From the NCBI GenBank assembly GCA_964545205.1, contig CAZJFH010000018.1:15278-79277 (forward strand): a stretch of DNA of 64,000 nucleotides, given 5' to 3'. The notes beneath the pieces were generated by a model, which saw nothing but the letters and a program-made list of their open reading frames with translations, did no database searches and had not been told where the DNA came from. Of this stretch, positions 1 to 9,060 are shown piece by piece. The DNA is from CAZJFH01 sp964545205. GTDB lineage: Bacteria > Pseudomonadota > Alphaproteobacteria > Rhodospirillales > Magnetospirillaceae. Each line of letters opens with the position of its first letter. Position 1 is the stretch's first letter. The translations under genes and the position numbers were made by a program.

Positions 1-186
1 CTGATCGAGATGATGCGCGCGACGGGAATCCCCAACGGACTGGGCGGCCTCGGCTACTCCGAGCGCGACGTCGCCGCGCTCGCCGAGGGCGCCCTCGCCC
101 AGCAGCGGCTGCTGGTGATCGCGCCGCGCCCCGTCGAGCGCGGCGACCTGGAGGAGCTGTACCGCCAGGCGATGCGCTACTGGTGA
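1..186 (+). CDS. Iron-containing alcohol dehydrogenase, C-terminal end (partial)
   Basis: The window opens inside this gene and shows only its last 61 codons before a TGA. The reading GIPNGLGGLGYSERDV, then ALAEGALAQQRLL and a C-terminal LYRQAMRYW, is the usual end of group III (iron-dependent) alcohol dehydrogenases, which oxidise alcohols with NAD(P). The metal-binding and nucleotide-binding parts lie outside the window, so the substrate cannot be inferred. Its 3' end overlaps the 3' end of the convergent YihY-family gene by 10 bases. Confidence 0.75.
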   Translation: MIEMMRATGIPNGLGGLGYSERDVAALAEGALAQQRLLVIAPRPVERGDLEELYRQAMRYW

Positions 187-1511
187 TCCGGTTCCGGGTC
201 GGGCTCCGGCCGGGGGCCGTGCCCGACCTGGAACAGCGCGCGCAGGGTGATGCCCAGCCACTCCTTCTCGGCCTCGTCGGACTTGCCGAGCCGCTGGTGC
301 AGGGCGGCGCGCCAGGGCTCGGTCGCGACCTCGCCCTCCTCGGCCGCCAGACGGAGGTCGAGCGCCCGGACGAGGTCGTACAGCGTCACGTGCTCGGGAT
401 CGCGCGACATGATGTAGCGCCCGTTCTCGAAGCGGGCGACGAAGCGGGTGTCCTCGAGCAGGCGCAGCACGGTGCGCAGGTCGTCGCCGCCGGCGGAGGT
501 CTTGGCGAGCAGCGCCTTGCGGGTGCGGCCCTTGCTGCCCTGCCGGCTCTCCAGGTAGAGGATGTGCAGCACGTCCAGCGCCAGGGTCAGGCGGCGACTG
601 GCCGGCAGCGGTCCGGGGCGGTCGAGGCGGCCGTGGCGCCACTCCGGCAGCGCCGCGGCGATCTCGGCGCCGATCAGGATCACCACCCAGGACGCGTACA
701 TCCAGAACAGGAAGATCGGGATCGTCGCCAGGGCGCCGTACAGGGTCTGATAGGTGGGCGCCGAGCCGATGTAGACGGTGAAGCTCCAGCGCAGGAACGT
801 GAACAGCAGCCCGGCGGCGACGCCGCCGACCAGCGCGTCGCGCATCAGCACCGGCCGGTTCGGCACGGCGTAGAACAGGATCGCGAAGGCCAGGCTGGAC
901 AGCACGGTCGGCAGCGCCACCAGCGTTTGTTCGAGATCGTCGATGCCGCGCTGCTCGGCCCAGGCGCCGATCGCGTCGAGACTGCCGGCCAGCGAGAACG
1001 AGGCGCCGAGCAGCAGCGGCCCCAGGGTCATGATCGTCCAGTACACGAACAGACGCGCGCTGAGCGGCCGCTCGCGCTCGACCCGGAAGATCAGGTTGAT
1101 CGTCGCCTCGATGGTCAGCAGCAGCATGATCGCCGTGAAGCCGAGGCCGACGACGCCCAGCGCGGTGAGCTGGCCGGCATTGCTGATGAAATGCGCCACC
1201 CATTGCTCGACCTGGGAGCCGACCGCCGGCACGAAATTGGTGAAGACCCACTCCTGGAGCTGCTGGCGCGCGTCGTCGAACACCGGAAACGCCGCCAGCA
1301 TCGCCAGGCCGATCGCCAGCAGCGGCACCAGGGCGATCAGCGAGGTGTAGGCGAGCGCCGAGGCCATCGACAGACCGTAATCGCGCATGAACCGGCCGGC
1401 GACATAGGCCAGAAAGCGGCGGGTGGTGTCCAGCGCGGCGGCTGCCGCGGTCGGCAAGCGTCTTGCTTTGCCGGTTATACGCTTTGATGTAGGATGCCGC
1501 CGCTCCGTCAT
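177..1511 (-). CDS. YihY/virulence factor BrkB family inner membrane protein
   Basis: Predicted polytopic inner membrane protein of about 444 residues. The N-terminal motif SALAYTSLIALVPLLAIGLA and about six hydrophobic segments in the first 300 residues match the YihY/UPF0761 family, once mis-annotated as ribonuclease BN; its true role is unknown. The C-terminal 130 residues are soluble and resemble the winged-helix tail seen in alphaproteobacterial members. Translation is assigned to the ATG at 1511; an upstream in-frame ATG at 1544 would make the gene overlap the divergent fabI start, and neither has a strong ribosome binding site. Confidence 0.85.
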   Translation of the reverse strand: MTERRHPTSKRITGKARRLPTAAAAALDTTRRFLAYVAGRFMRDYGLSMASALAYTSLIALVPLLAIGLAMLAAFPVFDDARQQLQEWVFTNFVPAVGSQVEQWVAHFISNAGQLTALGVVGLGFTAIMLLLTIEATINLIFRVERERPLSARLFVYWTIMTLGPLLLGASFSLAGSLDAIGAWAEQRGIDDLEQTLVALPTVLSSLAFAILFYAVPNRPVLMRDALVGGVAAGLLFTFLRWSFTVYIGSAPTYQTLYGALATIPIFLFWMYASWVVILIGAEIAAALPEWRHGRLDRPGPLPASRRLTLALDVLHILYLESRQGSKGRTRKALLAKTSAGGDDLRTVLRLLEDTRFVARFENGRYIMSRDPEHVTLYDLVRALDLRLAAEEGEVATEPWRAALHQRLGKSDEAEKEWLGITLRALFQVGHGPRPEPDPEPDHQ

Positions 1512-1537
1512 GACACCCGCCCGATGAGGATTCGCAG

Positions 1538-2350
1538 ATGACATCTCCCACGCCCCTGATGGCCGGCAAGAAGGGCCTGATCATGGGGGTCGCCAACGAC
1601 CGCTCCCTCGCCTGGGGCATCGCCCAGTCGACCGCCGCCCATGGCGCCGAGCTGGCCTTCACCTATCAGGGCGAAGCGCTGGAGAAGCGCGTGCGGCCTT
1701 TGGCCGAATCGGTCGGGGCCTCGACGGTGCTGCCCTGCGACGTCAGCGACGATGCCAGCATGGACGCGGTGTTCGCCACCCTGCGGGAGAAGTGGGGCTC
1801 GCTGGATTTCCTGGTGCATGCCATCGCCTATTCCGACAAGGAGGAGCTGAAGGGCAAGTACCTCGACACCTCGCCCGAGAACTTCGCCCGCACGATGATG
1901 ATCTCCGTCTACTCGCTGACCGCGCTGTGCCGGAAGGCGGCGCCGCTGATGCCGGCGGGCGGCAGCATCCTCACCCTCACCTATTATGGGGCGGAAAAGG
2001 TGGTCCCGCACTATAACGTGATGGGCGTGGCCAAGGCAGCGCTGGAAGCCAGCGTGCGTTACCTGGCGATGGACCTGGGCGATCAGAACGTGCGCATCAA
2101 CTGCATGTCGGCCGGCCCGGTCAAGACGCTGGCGGCCTCGGGCATCGGCGACCTGCGCTACATCCTGAAGTGGAACCAGTACAACTCGCCCCTGCGCCGC
2201 AACACGACGCTGCAGGACGTCGGCGGCGCCGGGCTGTACCTGCTCTCGGACCTGTCGGCCGGCGTCACCGGCGAGGTCCACCACGTCGACAGCGGCTACC
2301 ACGTCGTCGGCATGAAGCGGGCCGACGCCCCCGACATCTCGACCGTCTGA
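1538..2350 (+). CDS. fabI: Enoyl-[acyl-carrier-protein] reductase (NADH) FabI
   Basis: Cytosolic last-step reductase of fatty acid elongation, reducing trans-2-enoyl-ACP with NADH. The 270-residue protein has the FabI-type glycine motif GVANDRSLAWGIA near residue 17, the segment HAIAYSDKEELKG near 95, and the catalytic pattern Y149, Y159 and K166 in the expected spacing for FabI rather than an ordinary SDR. It is separated from aroC by 4 bp, so the two are probably co-transcribed. The main fab cluster lies a few kilobases away on the other strand. Confidence 0.95.
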   Translation: MTSPTPLMAGKKGLIMGVANDRSLAWGIAQSTAAHGAELAFTYQGEALEKRVRPLAESVGASTVLPCDVSDDASMDAVFATLREKWGSLDFLVHAIAYSDKEELKGKYLDTSPENFARTMMISVYSLTALCRKAAPLMPAGGSILTLTYYGAEKVVPHYNVMGVAKAALEASVRYLAMDLGDQNVRINCMSAGPVKTLAASGIGDLRYILKWNQYNSPLRRNTTLQDVGGAGLYLLSDLSAGVTGEVHHVDSGYHVVGMKRADAPDISTV

Positions 2351-2354
2351 GACC

Positions 2355-3434
2355 ATGTCCGGCAACGGCTTCGGCCACCTCTTCCGTTTCACCACCTTCG
2401 GCGAGAGCCACGGCCCGGCGATCGGCTGCGTCGTCGACGGCGTGCCGCCGCGCATCCCGCTGGCCGAGCCCGACATCCAGGCCTGGCTCGACCGCCGCCG
2501 GCCCGGCCAGTCGCGGTTCACCACCCAGCGCCAGGAGCCGGATGCGGTGCGCATCCTCTCCGGCGTCTTCGAGGGCGTCACCACCGGCACGCCGATCGGC
2601 CTCCTGATCGAGAACACGGATCAGCGCTCGAAGGACTACGGCGAGATCGCGGAACGCTTCCGGCCCGGCCATGCCGACGTGACCTACTGGCGGAAGTACG
2701 GCATCCGCGACTATCGCGGCGGCGGCCGCTCGTCGGCGCGCGAGACGGCGATGCGGGTCGCGGCCGGGGCGGTGGCGCGAAAGGTGGTCGAGCATCTGGC
2801 GCCGGGCGCCCGGATCAGGGGCGCCATGGTGCAGATGGGACCGCACGCCATCGACCGGGCGCGCTGGAGCTGGGAAGAGATCGAGCGCAACCCGTTCTGG
2901 TGCCCGGACCCGGGCCGCTCGAACGAGTGGGCGGACTACCTGGACGGGATCCGCAAGGCGGGCTCGTCGATCGGCGGCGTCGTGGAGGTCGTGGCCGAGG
3001 GGCTGCCGGCGGGGCTGGGCGCGCCGGTCTACGACAAGCTCGACGCCGACCTGGCCAAGGCGCTGATGAGCATCAACGCGGTCAAGGGCGTCGAGATCGG
3101 CGACGGCTTCGCGGCCGCCGCGCTGAGCGGCGAGGAGAACGCGGACGAGATGCGGATGCGCGACGGCGCCATCGAGTACCTGTCGAACCACGCCGGCGGC
3201 GTGCTCGGCGGCATCTCGACCGGCCAGCCGATCGTCTGCCGCATCGCGGTCAAGCCGACGAGCTCGATCCTGACGCCGAAGCGCTCGGTCGACATCCACG
3301 GCAACGAGGTCGAGGTCCGCACCAAGGGCCGCCACGATCCCTGCGTGGCGATCCGCGGCGTGCCGGTGGCCGAGGCGATGGTCGCCGTCGTCCTGGCCGA
3401 CCACCTGCTGCGGCATCGGGCGCAGTGCGGGTAA
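2355..3434 (+). CDS. aroC: Chorismate synthase
   Basis: Converts 5-enolpyruvylshikimate-3-phosphate to chorismate with reduced FMN, the last step of the shikimate pathway. The 359-residue length is normal. Signature blocks are present in order: FTTFGESHGPAIGCVVDG at the N-terminus, RRPGQSRFTTQRQEPD near residue 50, YRGGGRSSARETA near 120 and HDPCVAIRGVPVAEAM near the end. It follows fabI by 4 bp and ends 1 bp before the end of the convergent chemotaxis gene, leaving no room for a separate terminator. Confidence 0.96.
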   Translation: MSGNGFGHLFRFTTFGESHGPAIGCVVDGVPPRIPLAEPDIQAWLDRRRPGQSRFTTQRQEPDAVRILSGVFEGVTTGTPIGLLIENTDQRSKDYGEIAERFRPGHADVTYWRKYGIRDYRGGGRSSARETAMRVAAGAVARKVVEHLAPGARIRGAMVQMGPHAIDRARWSWEEIERNPFWCPDPGRSNEWADYLDGIRKAGSSIGGVVEVVAEGLPAGLGAPVYDKLDADLAKALMSINAVKGVEIGDGFAAAALSGEENADEMRMRDGAIEYLSNHAGGVLGGISTGQPIVCRIAVKPTSSILTPKRSVDIHGNEVEVRTKGRHDPCVAIRGVPVAEAMVAVVLADHLLRHRAQCG

Positions 3435-3435
3435 G

Positions 3436-5523
3436 CTAACCCGCCCGCACCCGGTTCAGGAACGCGCCGACCTGCTCGCGGAGCTGGTTGGCCTGGCCGG
3501 ACATCTCGCTCGACGCCTCCAGCACCTGCTGCGCCGCCCGGCCGGTCTCGCCCGCCGCCTCGCTGAGGCCGGCGACGTTCTCGGACACCGCATGGGTGCC
3601 GTCGGCCGCCTGCTGCACGTTGCGGGAGATGTCGCCGGCGGTGGCGCCCTGCTCCTCGACCGCCGAGGCGATGGTTGCCGCGATCTCGTTGATGCGGTCG
3701 ATCGTGCCGACGATGCTGCGGATCGCGGCGACGGTGTCGTGGGTCCGGTTCTGCACGGCGGTGATCTGGGCCGAGATGTCCTCGGTCGCGCGCGCCGTCT
3801 GGCTGGCGAGGCCCTTGACCTCGTTCGCCACCACGGCGAAGCCCTTGCCGGCGTCGCCGGCGCGTGCCGCCTCGATGGTGGCGTTCAGGGCGAGCAGGTT
3901 GGTCTGGCTGGCGATGTCGCTGATCAGGTTCACGATCTCGCCGATCTTGTTGGCGGCGTCCGCCAGTTCGGCGACCAGGCTGTTGGCGCGTTCGGCCTCC
4001 CCGACCGCCGAGCGCGAGATGCCGGCCGATTCCGAGACCCGCTCGGCGATTTCGTGAATGGCGCTCGACAGCTGGTCGACCGCGCCGGCGACCATCTCGA
4101 CGTTCCCCGAAGCGTTCTCCGCCGCGTCGGCGACGTTGCCGGCCCGCGTGGTCGCCGCGTCGGCGACGTTCGACATCACCTGCGACAGGTACTGCAGCGC
4201 CTCGGAGTGGTCGGCGACGCCGTCGACGATGCCCTTCACGCCGGATTCGAACTCGGCCGCCATGGCCACCAGCGCCTGCTTGCGCTCGCGCTCGGCGGTG
4301 CGCTGCATCTCCTCCTGCTGGGAATGCATGGCCTGGTTCTCGACCGCCTGCTGCTTGAACACCTCGACGGCCTGCGCCATCAGCCCGATCTCGTCGTGGC
4401 GCTCGCGCGCCGGCACCTCGGCCTCGAGGTCGCCGTCGGCGAGGCGCCGCATGGCCGAGGTCATCGCGGCAAGCGGCTTGGTGATGCCGCGGGTGACGAA
4501 GAACGCGACGAAAATGCCGATCGCCAGGCCGACGCCGAGCAGCGTCCACAGGCTGCCGCGCAGCTCGCGGATGGCGTCGCCGACGAAGGCGGCGTCGGCC
4601 TTGAGCAGCCCCTTCTGCTGATCGAGCAAGCCGCCGACGCGCTGCCCCTCCTCGTTCACCGCGCCCTCGAGCAGGGCGACGATGCGCTCGGCGCGCGGCA
4701 CCGCCTCGGTCATCAGCCGATGGATGGCGACGTTCCAGTCCGGCGAGTCGCGCATCTCGAACAGGCGGTCGGTCAGCGGCGAGAAGGTCTGGAATTCCTT
4801 TTCGAGACCGGCCAGCGAATCGCGCTGGAAGTCGCTGAGCATCTCGCGGTTGTTTGCGAGGGTCTCGAGATGCTGGGTCGTCTCCTCCCACTGGCGGGCG
4901 AACCGGCGCATGTAGAGGTCCTGGCCGGTCAGCAGATAGGCGCGCAGATGCCCGACGTTCACCCCGAGCGTCGCCTGGAAGGCCGCCATCGTGCGCATCA
5001 GCTCGCGGCGCTCGGGCGTCGGCTCTTGCATGTCCTCGTCCTGGAGCATGCGGATGATCTCCTTGACCATCCGGTCGACCGCCGGGTCGCCCTCGTCGGC
5101 GAGCATGGTCAGGGCGGGGACTTCCTTGCTGGTTCGGGCGATGCCCTCGACCTCGTCCTGGAGGGTGCGGAACTCGCCCAGGAGTCCCTGGACCTCGTGC
5201 CAGGCCGCCACCTGCTCGTCGGTGAAGCTGGCCGCCTTGTCGTCCATCGCCTGCCGCGCGGCGTCGATGTCGTTCCAGGCGGCGATCCGCTCGGTCTTGA
5301 AGCGCTCGTCGCCGGTGAGCATCCAGCCGCGCAACGCGGCCAGCGAGGCGTGGATCTGCGCCTGCAGCTTCGAGCCGGCCTCGGCCACCGGCACGCGCAG
5401 GCCGGCCATCCGCTCGGTGGCGCCGCCGACCTGGTCGACCCGCGACGCGCTCAGGAAGACCGTGACCGCGAGCACGGCGCACACGGCGCCGAAGCCCAGC
5501 CACAATCGATGAGTGATGCGCAT
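3436..5523 (-). CDS. Methyl-accepting chemotaxis protein
   Basis: Membrane receptor of about 695 residues that signals to CheA/CheW. An N-terminal membrane helix is followed by a large all-helical periplasmic sensor of about 300 residues, then a second membrane helix (LLGVGLAIGIFVAFFVTRGI), a HAMP domain (MRRLADGDLEAEVPARERHD) and a cytoplasmic signalling coiled coil with the conserved hairpin tip (SQTNLLALNATIEAARAG). The start is set by GGGGGAGG 7 bp upstream of the ATG at 5523; an upstream in-frame ATG lacks such a site. The ligand is unknown, and the long helical sensor may contain 4HB or HBM-type bundles. Confidence 0.92.
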   Translation of the reverse strand: MRITHRLWLGFGAVCAVLAVTVFLSASRVDQVGGATERMAGLRVPVAEAGSKLQAQIHASLAALRGWMLTGDERFKTERIAAWNDIDAARQAMDDKAASFTDEQVAAWHEVQGLLGEFRTLQDEVEGIARTSKEVPALTMLADEGDPAVDRMVKEIIRMLQDEDMQEPTPERRELMRTMAAFQATLGVNVGHLRAYLLTGQDLYMRRFARQWEETTQHLETLANNREMLSDFQRDSLAGLEKEFQTFSPLTDRLFEMRDSPDWNVAIHRLMTEAVPRAERIVALLEGAVNEEGQRVGGLLDQQKGLLKADAAFVGDAIRELRGSLWTLLGVGLAIGIFVAFFVTRGITKPLAAMTSAMRRLADGDLEAEVPARERHDEIGLMAQAVEVFKQQAVENQAMHSQQEEMQRTAERERKQALVAMAAEFESGVKGIVDGVADHSEALQYLSQVMSNVADAATTRAGNVADAAENASGNVEMVAGAVDQLSSAIHEIAERVSESAGISRSAVGEAERANSLVAELADAANKIGEIVNLISDIASQTNLLALNATIEAARAGDAGKGFAVVANEVKGLASQTARATEDISAQITAVQNRTHDTVAAIRSIVGTIDRINEIAATIASAVEEQGATAGDISRNVQQAADGTHAVSENVAGLSEAAGETGRAAQQVLEASSEMSGQANQLREQVGAFLNRVRAG

Positions 5524-5613
5524 GACCTCGCCTCCCCCTTGCACCCCATCGCATGGTGATGTTTCAGGAGGATGTCGGGCCTTGACCTTCATCAAGGCGC
5601 ACGGCCGTCGTGG

Positions 5614-6603
5614 TCAATTGCCGGTGCTGACGGCGCGCTCGCGCTCGATCCGCCGCCATTTCGCGACATTGCGATTGTGCTCGGCCAGCGTTCGCGAAAA
5701 AACGTGCCCGCCGCTGCCGTCGGCGACGAAATACAGCTCGTCGGTCTCGCTGGGCGACAGCACGGCGGCGATCGCGGCCGCGCCGGGATTGGCGATCGGG
5801 GTCGGCGGCAGGCCGTCGATGACGTAGGTGTTGTAGGGATGCTCGGTGGCGAGATCGCTGCGGGTGAGCGCCCGGTCGATGCTGCCCGTGCCATCGGACA
5901 GGCCATAGATCACGGTGGGGTCGGACTGCAGCCGCATGCCGCGGCGCAGGCGATTGAGAAACACCGCCGCAACACGCGGGCGCTCGCCGGCGACGCCGGT
6001 CTCGCGTTCGACGATCGAGGCCAGGATGAGCGCCTGCCGCTTGGATTCGAGCGGCAGCCCCTCGTCGCGCCGGTTCCACAGCGCATCGAGCGCGCTGTCC
6101 ATCGCTTGGCGCATGCGCCGGAGGATGTCGGCCCGGCTGTCGCCGAACGAGAAATGGTAGGTCTCGGGAAGAAGGCTGCCCTCGGGCGGGATCTCCTCGA
6201 TCTCGCCGGTCAGGCCCTCGGTGGCCCGCAACACCTCGACGACCTGCGCCGAGGTGTAGCCCTCGGGCACGGTGACGCGCCGCACCACCGTTTCGCCGGA
6301 CTGCATCCGCTCGACGGCGCTCCGCGTGCTGACGCCGGCGGGAAACAGGTATTCGCCCGCCTTCAGCGGTTCGTCGTCGAGCCTGCTGCCGAGGGCGAAC
6401 AGCAGCGGATGCTCGATCACCCCGGCATCGGCCAGCGTCTGGGCGATGGCGCGCACGCCGCTGCCCCTGGGAACCACCACGGTCTGGGATTCGGCGAGCG
6501 GCCCGGGCCTGGTGTAGAGGTGCCAGGCCCAGCCGAGCGCCACGCCGGCCACGAGACCGATGCCGAGCAGAGCGGCGGTCGCGCGGACGAACCGGCCAGC
6601 CAT
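5614..6603 (-). CDS. mltG: Endolytic transglycosylase MltG
   Basis: Inner-membrane-anchored murein transglycosylase (YceG family) that cuts nascent glycan strands and is thought to end their polymerisation. It has 329 residues with one N-terminal membrane helix (residues 8-30), a LysM-like region (VVVPRGSGVRAIAQTLADAGVI) and the catalytic block ASIVERETG, with the predicted catalytic Glu at about 199, followed by LQSDPTVIYG. It starts 6 bp after fabF stops, and fabF-mltG adjacency is common in bacteria, so it is probably in the fab operon. Confidence 0.95.
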   Translation of the reverse strand: MAGRFVRATAALLGIGLVAGVALGWAWHLYTRPGPLAESQTVVVPRGSGVRAIAQTLADAGVIEHPLLFALGSRLDDEPLKAGEYLFPAGVSTRSAVERMQSGETVVRRVTVPEGYTSAQVVEVLRATEGLTGEIEEIPPEGSLLPETYHFSFGDSRADILRRMRQAMDSALDALWNRRDEGLPLESKRQALILASIVERETGVAGERPRVAAVFLNRLRRGMRLQSDPTVIYGLSDGTGSIDRALTRSDLATEHPYNTYVIDGLPPTPIANPGAAAIAAVLSPSETDELYFVADGSGGHVFSRTLAEHNRNVAKWRRIERERAVSTGN

Positions 6604-6609
6604 CGGATT

Positions 6610-7866
6610 CTAGACGGCGGCCAGGACCAGCGAAGCGTTGGTGCCGCCGAAACCGAACGAGTTGGACAGGGCCACCTTCACCTTGCGCTCCTGGGCCTCC
6701 TTGGGGACGAGATTGATATCGCAGCCCTCGGAGGGATTTTCCAGGTTCAGCGTCGGCGGTACCACGCCATGAGTGATGGCGAGGATCGAATAGATGGCCT
6801 CGACCGCGCCGGCGGCGCCGAGCAGATGACCGATCGCCGACTTGGTCGACGACATCGCCATCTTGTAGGCGTGGTCGCCGAACAGCCGCTTGACCGCGCC
6901 CAGTTCGATCTCGTCGCCGAGCGGCGTCGAGGTCCCATGGGCATTGACGTAGTCGACCGCATCGACCGGCAGGCCGGCCCGCTTCAGCGCCATGCGCATC
7001 GAACGGAAGCCGCCGTTGCCGTCCTCGGCCGGCGCGGTGATGTGGTGCGCGTCGCCCGACAGGCCGTAGCCGATCACCTCGGCGTAGATCTTGGCGCCGC
7101 GCTTGCGGGCGTGCTCGTACTCCTCGAGCACCAGCATGCCGGCGCCCTCGCCCATGACGAAGCCGTCGCGCTCCTTGTCCCACGGCCGCGAGGCGCGCTC
7201 GGGAGTCTCGTTGAAGCTGGTCGACAGCGCCCGCGCGGCGGCGAAGCCGGCGATGCCCAGGCGGCAGACCGCGGCCTCGGCGCCGCCGGCGACCATGACG
7301 TCGGCGTCGCCGATCTGGATCAGCCGGGCCGCGTCGCCGATGGCGTGCGCGCCGGTCGAGCAGGCCGTCACCACCGCGTGGTTGGGGCCGCGGAAGCCGT
7401 ATTTGATCGAGACGTGGCCGGAGACCAGGTTGATCAGCGCCGAGGGGATGAAGAACGGGCTGACCTTGCGCGGTCCGCTCTGGTGCAGCGTGATCGCCGT
7501 GTCGGCGATCGCCGACAGCCCGCCGATACCCGATCCGATCAGGACGCCGGTGCGCTCCTGGTCGTCCTCCGACTCGGCGACCCAGCCGGAATCCTCGACC
7601 GCTTCCTGGGCGGCGGCCATGCCGAAGACGATGAACTCGTCCATGCGGCGGCGGTCCTTCGCCGGCACGAAGGCGTCGGCGTTGAACTCGCCCGGGCCGG
7701 TGCCCTTCGGCACCAGGCCGGCGATCTTGGCCGGCAGGTCGGAAACGTCGAAATGATCGATGGCGCGGAGGCCGGAGCGTCCGGCGACCAGGCGTTCCCA
7801 GTTGACGTCGAGGCCCTGCCCCAGGGGCGTGACCATGCCGATACCGGTGACGACGACACGTCTCAT
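6610..7866 (-). CDS. fabF: 3-oxoacyl-[ACP] synthase II FabF
   Basis: Condensing enzyme that adds malonyl-ACP to acyl-ACP in fatty acid elongation. The 418-residue protein has the thiolase-fold catalytic triad: Cys in VVTACSTGAHAIG (about residue 169), His in VNAHGTSTPLGD and His in KSAIGHLLGAAGAVE. The C-terminal NSFGFGGTNASLVL is typical. The ATG at 7866 gives MRRVVVTG. It lies 65 bp downstream of acpP, the classical acpP-fabF order. Confidence 0.97.
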   Translation of the reverse strand: MRRVVVTGIGMVTPLGQGLDVNWERLVAGRSGLRAIDHFDVSDLPAKIAGLVPKGTGPGEFNADAFVPAKDRRRMDEFIVFGMAAAQEAVEDSGWVAESEDDQERTGVLIGSGIGGLSAIADTAITLHQSGPRKVSPFFIPSALINLVSGHVSIKYGFRGPNHAVVTACSTGAHAIGDAARLIQIGDADVMVAGGAEAAVCRLGIAGFAAARALSTSFNETPERASRPWDKERDGFVMGEGAGMLVLEEYEHARKRGAKIYAEVIGYGLSGDAHHITAPAEDGNGGFRSMRMALKRAGLPVDAVDYVNAHGTSTPLGDEIELGAVKRLFGDHAYKMAMSSTKSAIGHLLGAAGAVEAIYSILAITHGVVPPTLNLENPSEGCDINLVPKEAQERKVKVALSNSFGFGGTNASLVLAAV

Positions 7867-7931
7867 CAAATGAGCCCGTTACTGCTGCGAATGGGTGCAT
7901 GGCGCCGGCCGCGAAGGCCGGCGCGGCACGA

Positions 7932-8168
7932 TCAGGACGCGCGCGACTGGATGTAGTCGATGGCGTCCTTCACGGTCAGGATCTTCTCGGCGGCGTCATC
8001 GGGAATCTCGCACCCGAACTCCTCCTCGAACGCCATGACCAGCTCGACCGTGTCGAGGCTGTCGGCGCCCAGGTCGTCGATGAAGCTGGCGTTCTCGGTC
8101 ACCTTGGACTCCTCGACGCCCAGGTGCTCGACGACGATCTTCTTAACCCGCTCGGCGACGTCACTCAT
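7932..8168 (-). CDS. acpP: Acyl carrier protein
   Basis: A 78-residue acidic protein that carries growing acyl chains on a phosphopantetheine arm. The attachment site is Ser37 in the motif GADSLDTVELVM. The start MSDVAERVKKIVVEHLG is typical and is preceded by a purine-rich AAGGGG site. It sits between fabG and fabF. The 145 bp upstream separate it from fabG, so acpP may also have its own promoter, as is common for this highly expressed gene; no clear promoter boxes were recognised. Confidence 0.97.
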   Translation of the reverse strand: MSDVAERVKKIVVEHLGVEESKVTENASFIDDLGADSLDTVELVMAFEEEFGCEIPDDAAEKILTVKDAIDYIQSRAS

Positions 8169-8313
8169 GTAAGACCCCTTCGGTACGTGGTTGTGTGTAA
8201 CTTTCGGTGGGAGCAGGGGCCCCCGTCCCGGCGAAAAGTGCGGGTGTCGTATCACACTTTTCCGGGCTTGACCAGCGCTCGCGCCCTTGTCCGGCCCGGG
8301 ACCCGCAAGCCCC

Positions 8314-9051
8314 TCAAACCATTGCCATTCCACCGTTCACGTGCAGCGTCTGACCCGTCATGTACGAGGTCTCGGGAGCGGCCAGGAACACCACCGCGCT
8401 GGCGACCTCTTCGACCTCGCCCATGCGCCCCATCGGAATGGCGCCGAGGAACCGGTTGCGCACGTCGTCCGGCAGGTCGTGCGTCATCGCCGAGGTGATG
8501 AAGCCGGGTGCGACGCAATTCACCGTGATATTGCGGGTCGCCACCTCGTGGGCAAGGGATTTCGTCATGCCGATCAGCCCGGCCTTCGAGGCGCAGTAGT
8601 TCACCTGCCCCGGATTGCCGGTGGCGGCGACCACCGAGCTGATGTTGACGATTCGTCCCCAGCGCCGCTTCATCATGCCGCGCACGACGGCGCGCGACAG
8701 CCGGAAGGCGGCGGTCAGGTTGACGTCGATCACCGCCTGCCAGTCCTCGTCCTTCATGCGCAGGATCAGGCCGTCGCGGGTGAAGCCGGCGTTGTTGACC
8801 AGCACGTCGACGGCGCCCATCGCCGCCTCGGCGTCCTTGACCAGGGCATCGGCGGCGGACGGATCCGCCAGGTTGGCGGTGACGACGTGGACGCGCTCGC
8901 CCAGCTCGCCGGCCACGGCCTCGAGCGCCTCGCGACGCGTGCCGTGGAGGGCCACGGTGGCGCCCTGCCGGTGCAGCGCGCGGGCGATGGCGCCGCCGAT
9001 GCCGCCCGAGGCGCCGGTGACCAGGACGGACTTGCCGGTGAGGTCGAACAT
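8314..9051 (-). CDS. fabG: 3-oxoacyl-[ACP] reductase FabG
   Basis: NADPH-dependent SDR that reduces 3-oxoacyl-ACP. The 245-residue protein has the cofactor motif TGASGGIGGAIA near residue 12, the NNAG motif (LVNNAGFTRDGL) near 88, the active-site Ser in NISSVVAATGNPGQ and the catalytic YCASKAGLIGMTKSLA block. The SAMTHDLPDD and C-terminal MTGQTLHVNGGMAM segments are those of FabG rather than of other SDRs. It starts 9 bp after fabD ends, consistent with one operon. Confidence 0.96.
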   Translation of the reverse strand: MFDLTGKSVLVTGASGGIGGAIARALHRQGATVALHGTRREALEAVAGELGERVHVVTANLADPSAADALVKDAEAAMGAVDVLVNNAGFTRDGLILRMKDEDWQAVIDVNLTAAFRLSRAVVRGMMKRRWGRIVNISSVVAATGNPGQVNYCASKAGLIGMTKSLAHEVATRNITVNCVAPGFITSAMTHDLPDDVRNRFLGAIPMGRMGEVEEVASAVVFLAAPETSYMTGQTLHVNGGMAMV

Positions 9052-9060
9052 TGGCAGCTC

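Noticed and set aside
183..1487. Long plus-strand frame opposite the YihY gene
   Set aside because: Arg/Gln-rich shadow sequence; the minus strand encodes a recognisable membrane protein.
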